Positions 1 through 9,248 are shown, counted from the stretch's first letter. The stretch: 64,000 bases of DNA from Salinivirgaceae bacterium (GCA_017557785.1 JAFYYA010000077.1:1-64000), one strand, 5' to 3'. Numbers and translations are program-made. Notes: generated from the letters alone by a model not told the origin.

Positions 1-1
1 A

Positions 2-667
2 GCTAATCAGGCTGAATTTGACAAGGTGGCCGACGACGCTAAAATCGACTATGTTGTAAAACATCTGTCGAAAGAGAACGCTGCTATCTTCGAGAGCCTG
101 CCGGTGTCTGTTTCACGTCAGTTGGCACTGGAACGCGACCCGCACGGAAACGTTCAGGTATCGCTCATCGAGACCGAGCAACTGCTGGCCGAAATGGTTG
201 GCAAGAAACTGGCCGAGTGGAAGAAGGCTGGCAAGTTCGCTGGCAAATTCGCCACACAGCACCACTTCTTCGGATATGAGGGCCGCTGCGCCGCTCCGTC
301 GAACTTCGATGCCGACTACTGCTACTCGTTGGGTTACACCGCATCGATGCTGATTGGCGCTGGCAAGACCGGCTACATGTCATCGGTTCGCAACACCACC
401 GAGCCTGCCGACAAATGGATTTCGGGCGGTATTCCTATCACCGCAATGATGAATATGGAAAAACGCAACGGCAAGATGAAACCGGTTATTCAGAAGGCTC
501 TTGTAAAACTCGACGGCGGTCCGTTCAAGTATTTCGCTTCGAAACGCGACGAGTGGGCAATCAACACCGATTTCGTTTATCCTGGCCCAATCCAATACTT
601 TGGCCCAACCGAAGTGTGCGACCAACCGACTCACACTCTTCTGCTCGAGCACGGAAAGAACATTTAA
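2..667 (+). CDS. pfp: Pyrophosphate--fructose 6-phosphate 1-phosphotransferase (PFP), 3' part
   Basis: C-terminal part of the glycolytic/gluconeogenic enzyme that reversibly phosphorylates fructose 6-phosphate with PPi in the cytoplasm. The reading frame is already open at base 2, so the gene begins outside the window; the first in-window start codon (GTG at 26) is only an internal Val. About 221 residues of a protein that is normally about 550 are present. Characteristic long-form PFP segments are visible, including HHFFGYEGRCAAPSNFDADY and the sequence GYTASMLIGAGKTGYMSSVR that follows, then a C-terminal end ending in LLLEHGKNI. The family call is secure because PFP of this length is standard in Bacteroidota; nothing can be said about the N-terminal PPi/ATP specificity residues, which lie outside. 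It is followed by a good terminator, so it is the last gene of its transcript. Confidence 0.93.
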   Translation, partial: ANQAEFDKVADDAKIDYVVKHLSKENAAIFESLPVSVSRQLALERDPHGNVQVSLIETEQLLAEMVGKKLAEWKKAGKFAGKFATQHHFFGYEGRCAAPSNFDADYCYSLGYTASMLIGAGKTGYMSSVRNTTEPADKWISGGIPITAMMNMEKRNGKMKPVIQKALVKLDGGPFKYFASKRDEWAINTDFVYPGPIQYFGPTEVCDQPTHTLLLEHGKNI

Positions 668-686
668 TCAGTGTTAAATAGAAAAG

Positions 687-717
687 AAAAAGCCGTTCAG
701 TTTGGACGGCTTTTTTT
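687..717 (+). terminator. Rho-independent terminator after pfp
   Basis: An inverted repeat AGCCGT / ACGGCT with an A-run before and a seven-T run after it lies about 20 bases past the pfp stop codon. The flanking A and T runs extend the stem. Confidence 0.8.
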
Positions 718-750
718 GTGTGGATTCTCGCACTGGGTTTTCTCGCACAG

Positions 751-768
751 TCCCGATAACTATCGGGA
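751..768. repeat. 18-bp dispersed palindrome, copy 1
   Basis: The sequence TCCCGATAACTATCGGGA has perfect 8-base arms around a 2-base centre. An identical 18-base copy lies at 42519-42536, also in an intergenic space beside a terminator. It is followed by a short run of CACAG/CAGA-rich sequence. The exact recurrence 42 kb away marks it as a member of a dispersed intergenic repeat family. Confidence 0.75.
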
Positions 769-830
769 ACACTGATTACACAGAGTTTCACAGATTTCTT
801 GAATACTAGTTTAACTGATTTCCGCTTAAT

Positions 831-862
831 AAAAGCGCCAACCTTTACGATTGGCGTTTTTT
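831..862. terminator. Bidirectional terminator between pfp and lipoprotein gene
   Basis: Stem AAAAGCGCCAA / TTGGCGTTTT with a 9-base loop and T-runs on both strands. On the minus strand it lies directly downstream of the lipoprotein gene that stops at 883, so that is the likely user. Confidence 0.8.
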
Positions 863-882
863 ATGGAATTTCAATTAGACTT

Positions 883-2457
883 CTATTCACGATATTCCAT
901 ATCAACAATCAGCGTTGTTGTTACAATTTTCTTTCCAGGCAACACATACTCCAACTTCATAGGATATTTGCCTTCTGTTAAACTTGGAATATTACCATGT
1001 TTTAAAAACTCTTCCACTCCTTTTCTGACAGGGCTTTTTTCGCTGTATTTTACAAGTATATTGCGGATTTCTTTGAAATCTTTCTCAAATGAATCCAAGT
1101 ACCAATTATAAGTCATCCAATTAGAGCGACCTTCCAACTTACCTGTTTTAACTTCTTCATCAGTCAATGTAACACCTTGTGCACCATAAATATAATAATG
1201 CACATAGGCAGGCGGCATACAGTCACCTACAATTGACTGTACATCCGCATTTTCATAAATCAATGGTGCCATTTTTTCTTTATACCACTCACAATTATCG
1301 TAATCAAGGTTCACGTGAATCAAACTGCGCGACGGTTCTTTTTTGTTGTAATCATAATCATCAAATGATTCGAAAAAAGTATCAGTTTTTATACCTATTA
1401 CCCAACTGCTCTTCATATGGTACTGTTTATACTTAACTAACCCACCAATAGATGTATTATCCATTTTTTCGGAAATGGTATTGTAATAACTTGTACGGAA
1501 ATCAATGGCGTAGATTTCGTAAGGCACACTTGCATCGGTTTGCGAAGAATCTTTTGCAATGTTTACTATTGCAAGGTGATAAATCACATTGGTGTCAAGG
1601 CGAAGGTCGGCAATTGAATAGTCAATTTCTGCGCTTCCGAAGCCGTTTGTAGCGGTTGTATAGGTGAAATCGACGGTTGTGGTCTCGCCGCCAAAAGGTG
1701 TTATGCGGATTTTCTGCTCGTAGCCCTTTTCTTTGTATTGGTTGAGCAAATATGAGTAGTCGAAATCGAGAATCATATATGCCGTTTGGTATTCTTTGGG
1801 AAGGAAAGCATACTGACGGTCAGCGGGATAGGCATACAGAATATGTTTTGGGTCGAAAGCGAAACGGCGCTCACCAGCCGTAAACTCTGTGGTTTGCTCT
1901 TCGAAATAATCGTTGCCGTTTTCGTCTTTAATTATTTGCCAGACATTGCCAACCTTCTGTTCAAACTTGATTTTAACATAAGCACTGTAACTTGCACCAT
2001 TTTCGTAAGGTTCGGGCATATTGAAGAAACTTGTCAGACTATCGCTGCTGCTCGAGAATGTGCCGTTAATCTGTGTACCGTCAGCCTTTTTAAGCGTAAA
2101 TTCTGCAATAGATATGCGGTAAACCGACTTCCAATCGAACGCCGTATCGGTATTCAACGGCACATTGAAAACTACTTGCGGCTTGTCGAACACATCAACC
2201 GAAGTTGATTTATCGGCAGGTAAAAACTTATCAATTACGCCTTTGCTGAATGGTGTACCAACTTTAATTTGAACAAGTTCCGCCATTCCGATAGTATCAG
2301 GCACTTGTGGCGTTGTGTCAGTAATGTTGGTAGTATCACTCACAACGGTTTTGTCGTCTTCCTTTTTCAATTCTTCGTCATCATCATTTTTGCAACCAGC
2401 AAAAGCGAACGCTGCCAGCACTGTGGCTATCAAGCCAAATTTGATTATTTTCTTCAT
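883..2457 (-). CDS. Orphan surface lipoprotein of unknown function
   Basis: 524 residues. The N-terminus is a lipoprotein signal: charged MKKIIK, a hydrophobic stretch and the lipobox AFAGC (Cys21). The Cys is followed by KNDDDEE, matching the acidic lipoprotein export signal known to place Bacteroidota lipoproteins on the cell surface, so surface exposure is likely. The mature part begins with an acidic, Thr/Asp-rich linker (residues 22-55). From about residue 70 to 190 the pattern (a conserved PADKSTSVDVFDKPQVVFN segment, then alternating strands) resembles an Ig-like domain of the kind found in SbsA/Big families; the rest is beta-rich and unrecognised. It is monocistronic, flanked by its own promoter (2508-2515) and a terminator. 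I do not recognise a specific function; ligand-binding or adhesion is only a guess. Confidence 0.75.
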   Translation of the reverse strand: MKKIIKFGLIATVLAAFAFAGCKNDDDEELKKEDDKTVVSDTTNITDTTPQVPDTIGMAELVQIKVGTPFSKGVIDKFLPADKSTSVDVFDKPQVVFNVPLNTDTAFDWKSVYRISIAEFTLKKADGTQINGTFSSSSDSLTSFFNMPEPYENGASYSAYVKIKFEQKVGNVWQIIKDENGNDYFEEQTTEFTAGERRFAFDPKHILYAYPADRQYAFLPKEYQTAYMILDFDYSYLLNQYKEKGYEQKIRITPFGGETTTVDFTYTTATNGFGSAEIDYSIADLRLDTNVIYHLAIVNIAKDSSQTDASVPYEIYAIDFRTSYYNTISEKMDNTSIGGLVKYKQYHMKSSWVIGIKTDTFFESFDDYDYNKKEPSRSLIHVNLDYDNCEWYKEKMAPLIYENADVQSIVGDCMPPAYVHYYIYGAQGVTLTDEEVKTGKLEGRSNWMTYNWYLDSFEKDFKEIRNILVKYSEKSPVRKGVEEFLKHGNIPSLTEGKYPMKLEYVLPGKKIVTTTLIVDMEYRE

Positions 2458-2507
2458 TTTAATGCTTTAATTATTAGAAACGGATTCTTTAATAATAAAC
2501 CTTAAGG

Positions 2508-2515
2508 CAAATATA
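2508..2515 (-). promoter_or_regulatory. Bacteroidota -7 promoter element for the lipoprotein gene
   Basis: Minus-strand TATATTTG matches TAnnTTTG exactly, about 50 bases before the ATG at 2457. No convincing -33 TTTG is found at the usual spacing. Confidence 0.5.
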
Positions 2516-2572
2516 CAAATAAATGCGAGCATACGCGCTTCGCTTTCTTTCGTCGGAAATGTACCTTTAGTT

Positions 2573-2917
2573 CTATCCTTTGTACTTCCCCCGCACAATC
2601 AGGTACGAGTTTCGGGTGAGTTCGCGAAGAAGGTCGGCGGGGGCGGTGCGGGCATCAATGCCAATCCAGTGTTTGGGTGAAAGGTTGGACGGCTTTCCAA
2701 TGCAGTCGTAGCCGGCCTTGAGTTCTTCAATGCGGTCGGGTTGGCATTTGAGTGTGACAATGCCGTAATTGTCGCAATCGAAAAAGGCGAACATGTGGCC
2801 GTGCACGTAAAACACCAGCACACTCGCGCCGTGAGGGAAAGCCGCAAACGGCATCTTCTCCACAACATCGGCGCCAAGCGAAAGACAAAAATCGCGATAT
2901 GTCTCAATGTCGAGCAT
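2573..2917 (-). CDS. MmcQ/YjbR family protein
   Basis: 114 residues, close to the usual 110-120 of the MmcQ/YjbR family, which has a double-wing DNA-binding-like fold (CyaY-like) of unclear role. Family hallmarks are ETYRDFCLSLGADVVEKMPF at the N-terminus, the strand AFFDCDNYGIVTLKC, the CQPDRIEEL segment and the HWIGIDA motif near residue 85, followed by a C-terminal helix (LLRELTRNSYLIV). The ATG at 2917 was chosen: the frame is open up to 2998, but that would put the start inside the terminator and 3' end of the preceding TonB-receptor gene, and family members begin at the equivalent of MLDIETYRDF. It lies downstream of a terminator, so it probably has its own promoter. Confidence 0.85.
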   Translation of the reverse strand: MLDIETYRDFCLSLGADVVEKMPFAAFPHGASVLVFYVHGHMFAFFDCDNYGIVTLKCQPDRIEELKAGYDCIGKPSNLSPKHWIGIDARTAPADLLRELTRNSYLIVRGKYKG

Positions 2918-2942
2918 AACGCAAAGATTGAAATAATTAAAC

Positions 2943-2967
2943 AAAAAAAGGCAGGGAAACTCCTGCC
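2943..2967 (-). terminator. Terminator of the TonB-dependent receptor gene
   Basis: On the minus strand GGCAGG / CCTGCC with a 6-base loop is followed by seven T residues, about 20 bases past the receptor stop codon. Confidence 0.75.
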
Positions 2968-2987
2968 CTTTCGATTGTTTAATCAAC

Positions 2988-4859
2988 TCAAAACTCAATC
3001 TTCACCCCGCCCATAACGGTAGCCTTCGGCATCGGGTAGCCAGCGTTGATTTCGTACTCTTGCGCCAGCAGATTCTCACCGCGAGCCCACAGGCTGAAAT
3101 TCTTTGTCAGGCGGTAACTGCCCGACAGATTGAGCAGACAGAAATCTTCGGTCTTCTCGTTAGCGCCGACGGCTGTGTAAAGGTTATGCACATACTGCAA
3201 ACCCGCCATCAGAGCCAGTTTGCCGTAGTTGAAGTTTGCACCCGCAAAACCCTTATATTCAGGCGCGGCCACCACCTTGTTTTCCATATGCAGCAGCGAG
3301 TGGTTGGTGTTCAGGCTCACGTGCTCGTTAAGCGCATAGGTGGCTTCAAGTTCAAGGCCGTAGTTCTCAATCTCGCCTGTGTTCACGTTGCGCGGCTTGC
3401 CGTCAACTGGCTGTGTCTGAATCATATTGTCGCCTTTCAGATAGTAGATGTTGGCGCCGTAGGTGAGTTTGCCAAAGCGATGACGCCACGACAGTTCGTA
3501 GTTCCAGATGCGCTCTGCTTCAAGGTCTTCGTTCGACGGCGGATAAAGGTACATCTCGCGCATTGTCGGATTACGGAATCCCTTGCTAATCATTGCTTTG
3601 GCTTCGGCGGTAGCCATCGGGCGGATGACAATGCCCGCCTGCGGAATCCACTCGCCGCCAGTCACCGAATGATGGTCGAAACGGATGCCGGCATCAACTG
3701 TAAACCAATCGGTTACGTCTTGGCGAAAATCAACGTATCCTGCCACTTCGTGACGTGTCGATTTTGCCGTCTGCTTGTTCGGAATGGTCATCACCGTATC
3801 GGTTTTCTTGTTGGTATAATAGGCATCGCCAAAAATATGCTGATAATCAAAGCCTACGGTCACGCGGTTGCCGCCGAAAAGTTGTGCGCTCTGATAAACC
3901 GAGACGCCCGTCAGTGCGTCTTTCGAACGGAAATAGCGGTCGGTGGTCAGAGTATCGACCTTTGTACCATCGTCGATTTTGTGGCGACCGAAATTCGAAT
4001 AGACGCTCACTGCGCCGCTCGTGCTGCCGTAGTTGTTCTCAACGGCCGCCGTCATCACACCGCGCAGAATCCACTGCTCGGCACCATAGACGGGCTCGGC
4101 GGTGCTGCCAGGGTATTTCGAGTCGAAGCGGGTGATGTCGGCATTGGCGTAGGCGTTCCAGTGCTCGTTGATGTCGTAACCCAACTTCACGTAGCCGCCC
4201 ACCTGTTCAAAATCCATATTTGGCCGATGGTTGTCGGACCTGTTATAAACGGCCGACACGGTGCTCGAAAACTTGCCCACACGCGCCTGGTTCGACGCTT
4301 CGGCCATCAGCGTTCCGTGGCTTCCGCCGCCCAGATTCACGCTGGTGCGGACGCCGTCCTGCTTCATCGAGCGGGTGACGATGCTGATGACGCCGCCCAT
4401 TGCATTGCTGCCGTAGAGCACCGATGCGGGGCCGCGCAGCACTTCAACGCGTTCGGTCATCATTGTCTGATAACTGTCGGAAATTGGGTGGCCGAAGATG
4501 CCCTGATACTGCGGATGACCATCGATAAGTACCAGAATATCAGTGTTTGGCGTTCCGCCGATACCACGCACATTGATGGCGCCCGAGCCGCCGCCCGACA
4601 CGCCGAAGCCCATCACCGCGCGGCTGGTCAGAAACAGGCCTGGCACTTGCTGCATAACGGTTGGCAGCACCGAAATCTGATTCTGTTCTGTCAGTTTTGC
4701 CTGGTCGACAACCGAGACCGTCATAGGCAAATGTCTGATATCTATTGGGTTGCGAGTTCCTGTCACTACCACTTCCTGAATGTTGACTGTGTCGGTCTGC
4801 GCCGATACCGCGCCGTACGCCATTGTGGCGGCAATTGTCAGAATGATAATACGTTTCAT
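2988..4859 (-). CDS. TonB-dependent outer-membrane receptor (BtuB/FepA-like)
   Basis: 623 residues with an Sec signal peptide (MKRIIILTIAATMAYGAVSA, cleavage after Ala20). Residues about 27-150 form the plug domain: the TonB-box-like EVVVTGTR, the segment ending in INVRGIGG, then LVLIDGHPQYQG and VEVLRGPASVLYGSNAMGGV. The rest is a 22-strand barrel ending with Phe (VMGGVKIEF), as needed for BAM recognition. There is no SusC-type N-terminal carboxypeptidase-like extension and no SusD neighbour, so this is a siderophore/heme/cobalamin-type importer rather than a glycan importer. The substrate cannot be read: no adjacent ABC transporter, HmuY-like lipoprotein or cobalamin riboswitch was seen in the 146-base leader. 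It is separated from the upstream kinase gene by a possible terminator. Confidence 0.92.
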   Translation of the reverse strand: MKRIIILTIAATMAYGAVSAQTDTVNIQEVVVTGTRNPIDIRHLPMTVSVVDQAKLTEQNQISVLPTVMQQVPGLFLTSRAVMGFGVSGGGSGAINVRGIGGTPNTDILVLIDGHPQYQGIFGHPISDSYQTMMTERVEVLRGPASVLYGSNAMGGVISIVTRSMKQDGVRTSVNLGGGSHGTLMAEASNQARVGKFSSTVSAVYNRSDNHRPNMDFEQVGGYVKLGYDINEHWNAYANADITRFDSKYPGSTAEPVYGAEQWILRGVMTAAVENNYGSTSGAVSVYSNFGRHKIDDGTKVDTLTTDRYFRSKDALTGVSVYQSAQLFGGNRVTVGFDYQHIFGDAYYTNKKTDTVMTIPNKQTAKSTRHEVAGYVDFRQDVTDWFTVDAGIRFDHHSVTGGEWIPQAGIVIRPMATAEAKAMISKGFRNPTMREMYLYPPSNEDLEAERIWNYELSWRHRFGKLTYGANIYYLKGDNMIQTQPVDGKPRNVNTGEIENYGLELEATYALNEHVSLNTNHSLLHMENKVVAAPEYKGFAGANFNYGKLALMAGLQYVHNLYTAVGANEKTEDFCLLNLSGSYRLTKNFSLWARGENLLAQEYEINAGYPMPKATVMGGVKIEF

Positions 4860-4907
4860 ATCAATACAAATTTGTTCATCGTAAATGTATGTCGAAAAAA
4901 ACGGAAG

Positions 4908-4930
4908 AGAACCACCCGATTTTCGGTTCT
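4908..4930 (-). terminator. Possible terminator/attenuator hairpin in the receptor leader
   Basis: AGAACC / GGTTCT arms flank an inner CCGA/TCGG alternative hairpin; on the minus strand a seven-T run follows 7 bases later. It could end the kinase transcript or act in the receptor leader. The long gap before the T-run makes it uncertain. Confidence 0.35.
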
Positions 4931-5005
4931 TTTGGGTTATTTATCGGTATTTTTCCGCCAACCCCGCTTCTACCCTTCCGATTACGCCAAGCGGAATACC
5001 TAAAC

Positions 5006-8000
5006 TTAAGCCTGCTCTTGCGGCAGCGGGAACGACACGAAGAACGATGTGCCCTTGCCCACTTTTGAATAGAACCAGATGGCACCGCCGGCGTCTTCCA
5101 CAATGTTTTTGACAATGGCCAGTCCAAGACCTGTTCCGCTGGTTTTGGTGGTGAAATTGGGCTGGAACAGTTTCTTTTCGGTTTCTGGCGAGATGCCGAT
5201 TCCGTTGTCCTGAATCTCAACAATAGCACGCCCCTTCATACAACGAAGTGAGATGTTGATTTTGCCTTTCTGTTTCTTTGGTATGGCCTGTATAGCATTC
5301 TTAATCAGATTGTTGAACACTTGAAGCATTCGCTCGTTGTCAGCAATGATGTTCACCGACTGCCCGGCAGGCTCAACAAAGGTGATTTTGGTGGTGGTGG
5401 TATCGCGGAAGAGTTCAACACTCTGGTTGATGCGCTCGTTAAGGTTCACAAGTTCGGTGCGGCCTTCGGGCATTCGTGCAAACTGTGAGAATTCTGATGC
5501 TATCGACGACAGGCTGTCGATTTGCTCAATAAGGGTGCGCGCGGTGTTCTCGAACCGCTCGTTAAAATCGGGGTCGCCGTTGCGTTGCGAGCGCTCGAGC
5601 AGTTGCACGCTGAGTTTCATCGGGGTGAGCGGGTTCTTGATTTCGTGTGCCACCTGCCGCGCCATCTCGCGCCAAGCGCTCTCGCGTTCCGATTTGGCAA
5701 GCCTTGACGCACTGATACTCAACTCTTCGAGCATCAGATTGTATTCATTCACCAGTTCGGCAATCTCATCGTCGCCATCGTACTCAACGCGCTGGTTGCT
5801 CTTGCCAAGGTCAAGGCTGCGGATTCGTTCCTGAACACTCACAATGGGCCGCGTTATGCGGTTCGACAGGAAAATGGCAATCACCACACTCAGCACCACT
5901 AGCACCGCGTAGATGTTTATTACGGCCACTGACACACTCGTAAGTTCCTGGCGCAAAGGTGTTTGCTTGATAAAATAAGGCAGATTGATGTAAGCCAGCA
6001 GTTTATTGCGCGAATTGATGAATGGCACATAGGCCGAGTAATAGTTGAGTTTGCCGATGCTCTCGCTCTGCACAATCCGCGATTTTTTGTTCATCTCAAG
6101 TTCGCGGAAGGCCGTGGCGTTCATCTTCTCACTCGTGAGTTTGCGCGAGTAAATCTCGCGGCGCGAAGTGGCAATCAGGTTTCCCGTCTGGTCGTAAAGA
6201 TTGATGTCGGTGAGCAGTGTGTTCGAAATCGATGCCATGAGCGAGTTGAGTTCGTCTGCCGGAATGCGCTTGATATCGGTAATGTTCGAGTAGCGCTGCT
6301 CAATTTCCATCAACGCCGACTGCACCTTGCTCGACATTATTTCGTTCTGCGAGCGTTTATATTGATTGATAGTGTAATAAACCACGCCGCCCGCCACTGA
6401 CACCGTTGAGATGATGAGAATGACCAGAATCGACACCAGCACCTTGTTTTTGATGGTGAAACGAATGTCGAACATCTTGGTGTAGGAATTGCCCAAAACC
6501 AGCAACAATGTGATTATCAGCAAGAAGAATACGAATGTATAGGTAAGCGAAATCAGAATGTTGAAGGCTGTGATGGTGGGCGTGCTCACAATGATGCAGT
6601 TCTCGCTGTCGCTGACGTACATCACATGGTCGTAATGCTCAACGCTGAAATGACTGAACTCGCCGTCGTGCTTGCCATACACCTGATTGTCGAACGCATA
6701 TGGGAACGTGCCCGAATGCGCCGTGAGTCGGCCGTTCTGGTATTTTGCATAACTGATATGCTGCTTGTAGCGGTCGGTGCTGAGCGGTTTCTCGAGCAGC
6801 AGTTCGGGATAGCCGAGCACTTCATAGTTGAGTTTCGGCGCCAGGCTGAAGAACAGCGTCACGGTTTCCTTTTGGCGCGACGGAACGGCAATGCGTATCA
6901 GATAACTGGTTTCCGACGAAGCGTTCCTGATTCTGAACAGTCCCTGCACCGGCGTTTGCGAGCCGTATTGCCGCAGATAGCGGTTGTAATACTGATGGCA
7001 GTTCTGCTGGTTCTGGTCGGGGCCGAAACTGATTTCGTCGTGCTGGTCGCACACTGTCAGGCTGAAGTTGTAGCGATTTAGATAACCATTGAAATACTGA
7101 TTCTCGATGTATCGGTAAAGGTCGTCGTGGCTGTATTCCGATGCCGCCAGAATGGATGCTATCTGCTTGTCGGCCTTTATATTATTGATGATATCCGACA
7201 AAATGACTTCGGCTGCAGGGTCCTGCATCTGTGAAAGATTGACGCACAGAACTTCGTTCTCTTCGGCATGGCGCATACTGCTCTCGACGCGTGTGTAGTT
7301 GGTCACATAAATTGCAATCAGGCCAATCAACATTACTTCCGACGCGTAATTGACTCGATTTGTGTTGCGCAGATATAACCACAAAATACTGATAATCAGA
7401 AACGACACACACATCTGAATGTAAGGCGAACTTGGATAGTTGCAGAGCAGCAGAGCCGACGCTATAGCCCACACAGGCACCACAATCAGCAGAGCCCGCC
7501 AGAAACTGAAGGTTTTGAGCAACTGAATGACAGCCTTGTCGAGCAACAGCAGAAATCCCACGAAACAGAACGCAAGTATCAGATAACCAAGCACACCATA
7601 GATGTTGAGATTGGTGATTTCGTAAATCTCGAACGGGAAATTCGAGTCGTGAATGAGCGTGTTGAGAGTGTGCGTCAGGAAAACATAATATATCATGAGC
7701 GCAACCACCCAAAGCACCGATATGGCAATGCGGCGCACGAGCGAATATTTGTCGAGCCGCTGCAGATGCACCTTGAACGAATAGACAAATATCAAATACA
7801 CAATCATCACCACGCTAATCAGCAAATCGCCCAGCGACGGGAAGAATACAGATGCGGCATAGTGTTGCGGCGAGAAAATGCCCAACTGCGAGTAGTATTC
7901 CTGCGGCAGGAACACCTGTATGCCCACTCTGGCCGCCACGGCTATCAGCGTAAGCACAAAAAACTTGCGGTTGCTGAGCCGGTTCTTTTTGATTCCCTTC

Positions 8001-8671
8001 TGCGCGTAGAGCATCAGCAGAACAAACGACAGCAGCAACAGCGGGAATGCCACGCGGCGGCGCTTACCCGAGTCGTTGGTGTTTTCAAGGCTGAACGAGA
8101 ACAGATAGTTTCCATCAGAACTGTAGACGGCGTTTTCCGATGTCTTGTCATCGGTATTTAGACTCAGGTTGCTCTTTATGCCGAACGACGAGTGCAGTTT
8201 GTTCTGCAAAAACTCGTTCTCGTAAGCGAAATCAGTTTTCACCACAATCACACTCACCACCGTCTGCTGCTTGTTGGTCTTGTAACGCGGAATGACGCAG
8301 GCGTTGCCCGTGTTCACAAACGACTGTTTGTACCACATGGTGCCATCGGGAATGGCTATTGAGTTGTTGGTCCAGTAGACCAGATTGCGTCCCGAGTATA
8401 CATAAAGAATAATGCCATGGCGGTCGAACAGGCGGTCGGGCCGCGGATTGTCGCCATTGGCAAACTCGCTGATTCGGTCGGACTGCGCGTATTCGAACAG
8501 AGTGTCGGCAAGTTGCTCGGCCAGCAGTTCCTTCTCGTGCAGAGCCTGAATAAACTTCTGGCGCTCAGGCTCAATGTTTTTCAAGCCGCCGTCGGAACTA
8601 AGCACCTTCAACCCCACCGCAAAGCAGATGATGGCGTAGAACAATAACCGGTGGCGGGCAAGAAAGTGCAT
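5006..8671 (-). CDS. Large multi-pass sensor histidine kinase (NtrY-like)
   Basis: 1221 residues, inner membrane. Order: one N-terminal membrane helix (about 8-25), a periplasmic stretch of about 180 residues, a block of eight or so membrane helices (about 205-460), a second extracytoplasmic part, two membrane helices (about 705-775), a third sensor region, a last helix running into a HAMP domain (about 895-950), then the catalytic core. His1009 in the H-box (AHEIKNPLTP) is the phosphorylated residue; the N-box NLIKNAIQAIP, G1 box DNGIGIS and G2 box GTGLGLAIVKNIV are intact, so it should be active. HAMP plus this core resembles NtrY-type kinases. No response regulator is adjacent, so the partner is elsewhere. 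It lies next to rlmH with a 79-base repeat-rich gap. The signal is unknown; the envelope is a reasonable guess from the large periplasmic parts. Confidence 0.9.
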   Translation of the reverse strand: MHFLARHRLLFYAIICFAVGLKVLSSDGGLKNIEPERQKFIQALHEKELLAEQLADTLFEYAQSDRISEFANGDNPRPDRLFDRHGIILYVYSGRNLVYWTNNSIAIPDGTMWYKQSFVNTGNACVIPRYKTNKQQTVVSVIVVKTDFAYENEFLQNKLHSSFGIKSNLSLNTDDKTSENAVYSSDGNYLFSFSLENTNDSGKRRRVAFPLLLLSFVLLMLYAQKGIKKNRLSNRKFFVLTLIAVAARVGIQVFLPQEYYSQLGIFSPQHYAASVFFPSLGDLLISVVMIVYLIFVYSFKVHLQRLDKYSLVRRIAISVLWVVALMIYYVFLTHTLNTLIHDSNFPFEIYEITNLNIYGVLGYLILAFCFVGFLLLLDKAVIQLLKTFSFWRALLIVVPVWAIASALLLCNYPSSPYIQMCVSFLIISILWLYLRNTNRVNYASEVMLIGLIAIYVTNYTRVESSMRHAEENEVLCVNLSQMQDPAAEVILSDIINNIKADKQIASILAASEYSHDDLYRYIENQYFNGYLNRYNFSLTVCDQHDEISFGPDQNQQNCHQYYNRYLRQYGSQTPVQGLFRIRNASSETSYLIRIAVPSRQKETVTLFFSLAPKLNYEVLGYPELLLEKPLSTDRYKQHISYAKYQNGRLTAHSGTFPYAFDNQVYGKHDGEFSHFSVEHYDHVMYVSDSENCIIVSTPTITAFNILISLTYTFVFFLLIITLLLVLGNSYTKMFDIRFTIKNKVLVSILVILIISTVSVAGGVVYYTINQYKRSQNEIMSSKVQSALMEIEQRYSNITDIKRIPADELNSLMASISNTLLTDINLYDQTGNLIATSRREIYSRKLTSEKMNATAFRELEMNKKSRIVQSESIGKLNYYSAYVPFINSRNKLLAYINLPYFIKQTPLRQELTSVSVAVINIYAVLVVLSVVIAIFLSNRITRPIVSVQERIRSLDLGKSNQRVEYDGDDEIAELVNEYNLMLEELSISASRLAKSERESAWREMARQVAHEIKNPLTPMKLSVQLLERSQRNGDPDFNERFENTARTLIEQIDSLSSIASEFSQFARMPEGRTELVNLNERINQSVELFRDTTTTKITFVEPAGQSVNIIADNERMLQVFNNLIKNAIQAIPKKQKGKINISLRCMKGRAIVEIQDNGIGISPETEKKLFQPNFTTKTSGTGLGLAIVKNIVEDAGGAIWFYSKVGKGTSFFVSFPLPQEQA

Positions 8672-8677
8672 TTTCGG

Positions 8678-8705
8678 GGTGTTAGGTATTGGGTGTTAGG
8701 TGTTG
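8678..8705. repeat. Intergenic GGTGTTAGG-type repeat
   Basis: Repeated units GGTGTTAGG / TATTGGGTGTTAGGTGTTG; a related inverted copy lies at 49466-49493. Just after it are tandem GTTATC units (about 8724-8752). This simple intergenic repeat lies between rlmH and the kinase gene. Confidence 0.5.
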
Positions 8706-8750
8706 ATCAGCGTCAGTGTTAGAGTTATCGTTTTTCGTTATCGTTATCGT

Positions 8751-9224
8751 TTAAATATGGTGGTACGGTTCGCCTTTCAAAATTGTGTGGCAACGGTACA
8801 GTTGTTCAACAAACAATAATCGAACCAATTGATGCGGAAAAGTGAGTTTTGAGAGTGAAATTTTTGCATTGGCCCTGGCGTACACTTCGTCGGAAAAGCC
8901 GTAAGGGCCGCCAATCAAGAACACAAGCCGCTTGTGGCCTGCAGCAAACACGCCGCCCATCCATTCGGCCATGCCCACCGATGTCAGTTCGCGGCCGCGC
9001 TCATCGAGCAGCACCACATAATCGCTCTGTTCCAACTGCTTCAGAATCAGTTCACCTTCTTTAGTGCGTTGCACCGCTTCACTCATACTTTTCGAGTTGC
9101 GGATGTCGGGCAGCGCCACAAATTCAAAAGGCGTGTAGCGCACAATCCGCTGACAATATTTTGCAATGCCAGTGTTCAAATATTCATCGTCGGTCTTGCC
9201 GATAGCGTATAGAATGGTTTTCAT
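8751..9224 (-). CDS. rlmH: 23S rRNA (pseudouridine1915-N3)-methyltransferase RlmH
   Basis: 157 residues, the normal length for this SPOUT-family enzyme that methylates pseudouridine 1915 in helix 69 of 23S rRNA using S-adenosylmethionine. Diagnostic segments are VVLLDERGRELTSVGMAEWM, FLIGGPYGF (SAM-binding knot), and the C-terminal LSKLTFPHQLVRLLFVEQLY with the ending PYHHI. The start at 9224 gives the canonical MKTILYAIGK beginning. It is transcribed divergently from the DUF4783-nadC operon, only 47 bases apart. Confidence 0.97.
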   Translation of the reverse strand: MKTILYAIGKTDDEYLNTGIAKYCQRIVRYTPFEFVALPDIRNSKSMSEAVQRTKEGELILKQLEQSDYVVLLDERGRELTSVGMAEWMGGVFAAGHKRLVFLIGGPYGFSDEVYARANAKISLSKLTFPHQLVRLLFVEQLYRCHTILKGEPYHHI

Positions 9225-9248
9225 CTGTCTAAAGTCATTATAAAATAT

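Noticed and set aside
3060-5003. A 647-codon open frame on the plus strand opposite the TonB-dependent receptor gene
   Set aside because: It is a mirror of the receptor's codon usage; the product has no signal, no domain and a His/Arg/Val-rich composition typical of antisense shadows, while the minus-strand receptor is complete and recognisable.
4860-5005. Possible cobalamin riboswitch in the leader of the BtuB-like receptor
   Set aside because: The leader is only 146 bases and I found no B12-box-like conserved core; only simple overlapping hairpins are present.
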